DNA of 64,000 bases from Chloroflexales bacterium ZM16-3 (lineage in GTDB: Bacteria > Chloroflexota > Chloroflexia > Chloroflexales > Chloroflexaceae): assembly GCA_004138175.2 (NCBI GenBank), contig RYFE02000027.1:1-64000 (forward strand). The letters are read 5' to 3'. Positions 60,793 through 64,000 of the stretch are shown here, piece by piece; positions within the stretch are counted from its first letter, which is position 1; every line of letters begins with the position of its first letter. A program made the translations under genes and the position numbers. The notes beneath the pieces were generated by a model. It was not told where the DNA came from. It was given only the letters and a program-made list of their open reading frames with translations, and searched no databases.

Positions 60793-62042
60793 CGTACCTG
60801 AGCCAGGTCTTCAAGCGCACCGTGCTGGTCGGCGGTGAGGAGGATCACATCAGCATCTCCACCGCCCGGCGCGCCGCCGAGCTCATCCAGTTCTACTGGA
60901 AGGACCTCTACGACGAGCACATCGCCGACCTGGCGGTCACGCCGGCCACCATGCTCGCCACCGTCGGCCTGTTCCTGGGCATGGCTAATCACGAACTCAT
61001 CGACCTCCAGGACTACTGGGAGATGCCGACCGGGGGAGCCGACCCGGTCGGCTTCTTTCTCACCCGGCTGGAGCGGCCGGCGCCAACCCAGGCGCTGGCC
61101 CAGATATTCGAGTCGCGATCGAATGTCTGGGAGCCGATGCCGATGAGCTACGGCCTCGACCTGCAGTGGCTGGCCGAGGTCGAGCCGAACGACCAGTTCG
61201 CCCTGCTCGCCCTGATCTGGCGGCTCTGGTCGAAGAACCCGGTGATGATGAACTATTTTGGCCACCTGGCCGACGACGCCTACGAACGCCTCGTAGACAG
61301 CGCCGATCTCCAGGAGCGTATCAAGGCGGTGCAGCCGCTGCCGTACCTCGACATCCCGCACGCCCGCGACGCCTTCTGGCTGGCCCTGGATATCGAGCTC
61401 GGGACGAGCGACCTGCACCCGGTCACGCTCGCCGAGGTGGTGAGCTATGCGATCGGCCAGACCGACAATCAGTGGGCCGCCCTGAGCTGTAATGATTTGA
61501 ACGAAGGCTACTTCGGCAATTACGGGATCGCATGGAACGACCCCGATCACGTGCGCCAGGTCAAAGCGCAGCAGGAAGAGGCCGAGGCGCTGGTGCAGGG
61601 CTTCTGGCAGGTGGCCGACGCGATCACCGAGCACCCGCCGCTCATCGGCGGGCTGGCCGAGGCGCTGCACGAGGTCACGGCGCTGGTGCAGGCGCTGCAC
61701 CCGAACCCCTACCGCGCCGCAGCGAAGGGCGATAGCGCCGATGCGGAGCGGCGCTACTTCGCCCGCTTCGCTGCGGCGCTGGGCGGCGGAGAGGATCTCG
61801 CCGCCGTGCAGGCCTTCTTCGGCGGGGAGCTCCTGGCGGTGGAGTCCCTGCCGACCACCGTGGAGGACTGGCTGCTGCTCACCGTGACGACGCACCTGGA
61901 GATCGCGGCCAGGACGGCGGTGGGCGCGCCCGGCTCATGCGATCAGTATCTTGCAGACCTGGAGGCGAACGATGGACATGCCAGAGCCGAAGCCCAAACC
62001 GAAGGTGCGAATCACGAAGCCGCCGCGACCAGGGCGGCGTGA
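60729..62042 (+). CDS. Probable PRTRC protein F-position protein with shared C-terminal domain
   Basis: A protein of 437 residues, overlapping the end of the ubiquitin-like gene by 64 bases but with its own AGGAGG six bases before the ATG. Mostly helical (IQFYWKDLYDEHIADLAV, NDQFALLALIWRLWSKNPV), with an Asn/Tyr/Phe-rich part (LNEGYFGNYGIAWND). Its C-terminal ~60 residues (about 339-394: AERRYFARFAAALGG, EDLAAVQAFFGGE) repeat the domain in the protein at 59437. The F label rests on its place between C and B in the cassette, not on recognised sequence. Confidence 0.65.
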   Translation: MATARRPAPLARRRDPRRVAVAYLSQVFKRTVLVGGEEDHISISTARRAAELIQFYWKDLYDEHIADLAVTPATMLATVGLFLGMANHELIDLQDYWEMPTGGADPVGFFLTRLERPAPTQALAQIFESRSNVWEPMPMSYGLDLQWLAEVEPNDQFALLALIWRLWSKNPVMMNYFGHLADDAYERLVDSADLQERIKAVQPLPYLDIPHARDAFWLALDIELGTSDLHPVTLAEVVSYAIGQTDNQWAALSCNDLNEGYFGNYGIAWNDPDHVRQVKAQQEEAEALVQGFWQVADAITEHPPLIGGLAEALHEVTALVQALHPNPYRAAAKGDSADAERRYFARFAAALGGGEDLAAVQAFFGGELLAVESLPTTVEDWLLLTVTTHLEIAARTAVGAPGSCDQYLADLEANDGHARAEAQTEGANHEAAATRAA

Positions 62043-62721
62043 GAGCCTGATCAGCGATGTGCCGCCGAAGCTCACGCTCCGGTTCTACGACGGGGCGATT
62101 GTCGCCGCGCGCAAGGTCGGCCGGCGCTGGTCGGAGTACTTCGTGGACGCCGGCGCGGTGCGCCAGGTGCTGGCCGGCGCACCGACATCCAGCGGCCTGC
62201 TCGGGCCGAACACGCTGGCCACCGGGCTGCGCGAGGGCGTGGCCTTCACCGTCGCGCTCATCGCGCCGCGCCGCGTCTTGGTGGCGATCGGCACGAAGAC
62301 CACACACGAGTTCGCCTTCGTCACCCCGCCGATCGTGTGGGCCGGCTGGGGTGAGCAGTACCGCATCTTCGCGCTGCATACCAGCGACCTGGCCAAGGGC
62401 TGGCCGACGAGCGACCGCATCACCCTGTACCACGCGCCGTTTGCGAACACCTACGCCAGCGGCGCGATCTGCTGGGGCAGCGGCCGACGGCCAGGGGTCG
62501 CCAGCCCGGCCACGATGGAGGCCGGCTTCACGATCTACGCCGAGGACTCCTTCTTTATCGCGTCCGCCATGTCCGCGCCGAGTGCGAAGTACGGCGGCGA
62601 CCTTGACAAGCTCTACGCCGCGCTACGCGGGCTCAAGGTCTACCCGAGTGCTGATCTCACGCCACAAGGAAAGCAGCTCAGCGATGTGCTGAGCGCGGAG
62701 GTATTCAGTGATTCTCTCTGA
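61972..62721 (+). CDS. PRTRC protein B-like, E2-like conjugating protein
   Basis: A protein of 249 residues. After a Pro/Lys-rich tail, the core has the PRTRC B pattern: PPIVWAGWGEQYRIFAL, then YHAPFANTYASGAICWGSG, with a single candidate catalytic Cys at about 167, then FTIYAEDSFF. PRTRC B is predicted to be an E2-like ubiquitin conjugase. The ATG at 61972 follows GGAGG; the frame is open from a TTG at 61951 without a better site. It overlaps both neighbours, as expected for a coupled cassette. Confidence 0.82.
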   Translation: MDMPEPKPKPKVRITKPPRPGRRESLISDVPPKLTLRFYDGAIVAARKVGRRWSEYFVDAGAVRQVLAGAPTSSGLLGPNTLATGLREGVAFTVALIAPRRVLVAIGTKTTHEFAFVTPPIVWAGWGEQYRIFALHTSDLAKGWPTSDRITLYHAPFANTYASGAICWGSGRRPGVASPATMEAGFTIYAEDSFFIASAMSAPSAKYGGDLDKLYAALRGLKVYPSADLTPQGKQLSDVLSAEVFSDSL

Positions 62722-63571
62722 TCTCGCCCGACAGATGACCCATCACCACGTCGCAAGCGTGGCCGATCCGGTGCCCGAGCGGCGCGGCATCAGCTACATC
62801 TGGGCCGGCAACGGCGTGTTCAAGTACGGGCGGAACGCGGACACCGAGGTGATTGTGCGCTGGGAGGACGGCTCCACCCCCGGCCTGCCCGACCTGGATG
62901 CCGCGATCGCCTGGGACGAGTGGCCCGGCCGGCTGCCCGGCGCACTGCTCGCCCAGGTGTTGGCCGAGGCACGCTTGGCCGAGGCCCCGAAGGGCGGCGA
63001 GGGCAGCGACGCGGCGGCGCTGGTGCCAGTCGAGGCGCAGTGGCTGGTCGTGCTCGACGACAACCATCAGCCGCGGCTGATGCGGCCCACGCAGACCGCC
63101 AGCCCGGCCCAGGTGCGCTACGAGCTGGAGGGCATGCCGTTCCTGCTCGACCTCCACAGCCACAACACGATGGGAGCCTTCTTCAGCCAGGTTGACGACC
63201 GGGATGACACCTGGCTCTCGGCCAGCGTGGTGATTGGCGACATCTTCGGCACGCCGACGATGTTGTGTCGGCTAAACGTGTACGGCGCGCGGCAGACGGT
63301 GCCGGCGCTGCTGCTGTTCGACGACCTCGGCCCGTTCAGCGACCTCTCCATGGCCCCCGAGACGGACGCCGACCCGCCCCTACCTCCCGGCGACCCGCGC
63401 GACCCGTGGACGAGCGTGCGCATGATGGTCGGGTGGCTGATCGAGGCGCTGGTCGATGCTGGCCTGTACCCGCTGACGAACCCGGCCGACCGGGCGCAGC
63501 TCGACGCGCAGCTCAATGCGGCGCTGGCGGCTGAGACGAAGGGGATTGACCATGCGCCACCTGCAGCCTGA
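62708..63571 (+). CDS. PRTRC protein A-like JAMM peptidase
   Basis: A protein of 287 residues from a GTG. A short N-terminal domain precedes the JAB/JAMM domain with a complete metal motif at about 150: HSH, seven residues, then SQVDD (HxHx7SxxD). This is the active pattern of deubiquitinase-like JAMM peptidases. In PRTRC it is expected to process or remove the ubiquitin-like protein. It overlaps the B gene by 14 bases and the ThiF gene by 20 bases. Confidence 0.87.
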   Translation: MILSDLARQMTHHHVASVADPVPERRGISYIWAGNGVFKYGRNADTEVIVRWEDGSTPGLPDLDAAIAWDEWPGRLPGALLAQVLAEARLAEAPKGGEGSDAAALVPVEAQWLVVLDDNHQPRLMRPTQTASPAQVRYELEGMPFLLDLHSHNTMGAFFSQVDDRDDTWLSASVVIGDIFGTPTMLCRLNVYGARQTVPALLLFDDLGPFSDLSMAPETDADPPLPPGDPRDPWTSVRMMVGWLIEALVDAGLYPLTNPADRAQLDAQLNAALAAETKGIDHAPPAA

Positions 63572-64000
63572 GATCGTGACCCCGTTCTGCATCCCCGAGC
63601 GGGACTTCCAGATCGTGGTGGTCGGATGTGGCGGGAACGGCAGCCAGATCGCGGGCGGACTGGGGCGGCTGTGCTACCACCTGCGCAGCGTCGCGCGGGC
63701 GCCGGCGGTCAACGTCGTGCTCATCGACGGCGACCGGTTCGCGCAGAAGAATGTCGGCCGCCAGCTGGCCAGGGTGCGGGACATCGGCGTGAACAAGGCG
63801 CAGGCGCTGGCGGCGCGGGTCAGCGCCGACTACGGCCTGCGGTTCGAGGCCATCCCCGAGATGCTGACCGACAAGATGCTCGGCGACCTGATCTCCGGCC
63901 AGGAAGACCCCGGGCGCGGGGCGAACCGCACAAACCTGATCGTGGTCGGCTGCGTGGACCGACCCGAGGCGCGGGCGATGATCCACAGCCAGCTCGCGAT
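63552..64000 (+). CDS. PRTRC ThiF, E1-like adenylating protein (partial, runs off the window)
   Basis: The first ~149 residues are visible. The Rossmann start VVVGCGGNGSQIAGGL (about 23-38) binds nucleotide. Next are VVLIDGDRFAQKNVGRQL and DIGVNKAQAL, which carry the Asp, Arg and Lys used in adenylation. IVVGCVDRPEARAMI follows. This is the E1 of the cassette and should activate the ubiquitin-like protein encoded at 60256. Whether an active-site Cys exists downstream cannot be seen. Confidence 0.92.
   Translation, partial: MRHLQPEIVTPFCIPERDFQIVVVGCGGNGSQIAGGLGRLCYHLRSVARAPAVNVVLIDGDRFAQKNVGRQLARVRDIGVNKAQALAARVSADYGLRFEAIPEMLTDKMLGDLISGQEDPGRGANRTNLIVVGCVDRPEARAMIHSQLA

Overview
The window looks like a defence and conflict island followed by a plasmid-like or ICE-like cassette, from a high-GC bacterium. 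The mix of CHAT proteases, NB-ARC/NACHT NTPases, WD40 and formylglycine-generating-enzyme-like (FGE) domains, together with the overall gene style, is typical of filamentous Chloroflexota. That assignment is an inference from gene content; no rRNA or housekeeping gene is present to confirm it.

Region 1 (0.17-30.4 kb) is an almost unbroken run of minus-strand genes. Read in transcription order (right to left) it holds a small coupled ORF, drmD (SNF2-like helicase), drmMI (adenine methyltransferase) and an IS1182-like insertion sequence sitting inside the 3' end of drmMI. Next come a GmrSD-like DUF262/DUF1524 gene, a chimeric remnant of the drmA start, a giant CHAT-NB-ARC-WD40 protein, then drmA, drmB and drmC. 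This is a class 1 DISARM system that has been invaded between drmMI and drmA. Downstream follows a five-gene operon: a CHAT protein with a STAND-like NTPase region, a TerY-like vWA protein, a PP2C phosphatase, a kinase with a zinc ribbon, and a membrane SH3 protein. It is a TerY-P triad coupled to a caspase-like effector.

Region 2 (30.9-35.3 kb, plus strand) has an orphan Phd-type antitoxin, an RloA/RloB pair (AbiL-like), and a tyrosine recombinase preceded by three copies of a short repeat. A 37-bp sequence at the very start of the window recurs inverted at 35.07-35.10 kb, so the two copies bracket regions 1 and 2.

Region 3 (35.3-44.9 kb, plus strand) is a four-gene operon: an LCAT-like lipase, a VMAP-type protein with a transglutaminase-like domain, a MoxR ATPase, and a 1662-residue vWA-NACHT-FGE protein. 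It fits the vWA-MoxR-VMAP ternary conflict systems.

Region 4 (44.9-48.2 kb, minus strand) is a decaying operon: an HTH regulator, an adaptor-like protein and a TIR-repeat-FGE protein. These are broken by frameshifts, nonsense codons and a MITE-like insertion.

Region 5 (48.4-64 kb, plus strand) is a plasmid-type cassette with RadC, ParB, a J-domain-like protein, a vWA protein, a methylase-like protein, and at the right edge a PRTRC module: ubiquitin-like protein, probable F protein, E2-like B protein, JAMM peptidase A and E1/ThiF (cut by the window end). Two near-identical sigma70 promoters drive its two halves. Most cistrons in the first part are separated by perfect hairpins directly followed by a ribosome binding site, whereas the PRTRC genes overlap. 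A glycoside-hydrolase-like gene has been inserted antisense into this cassette.
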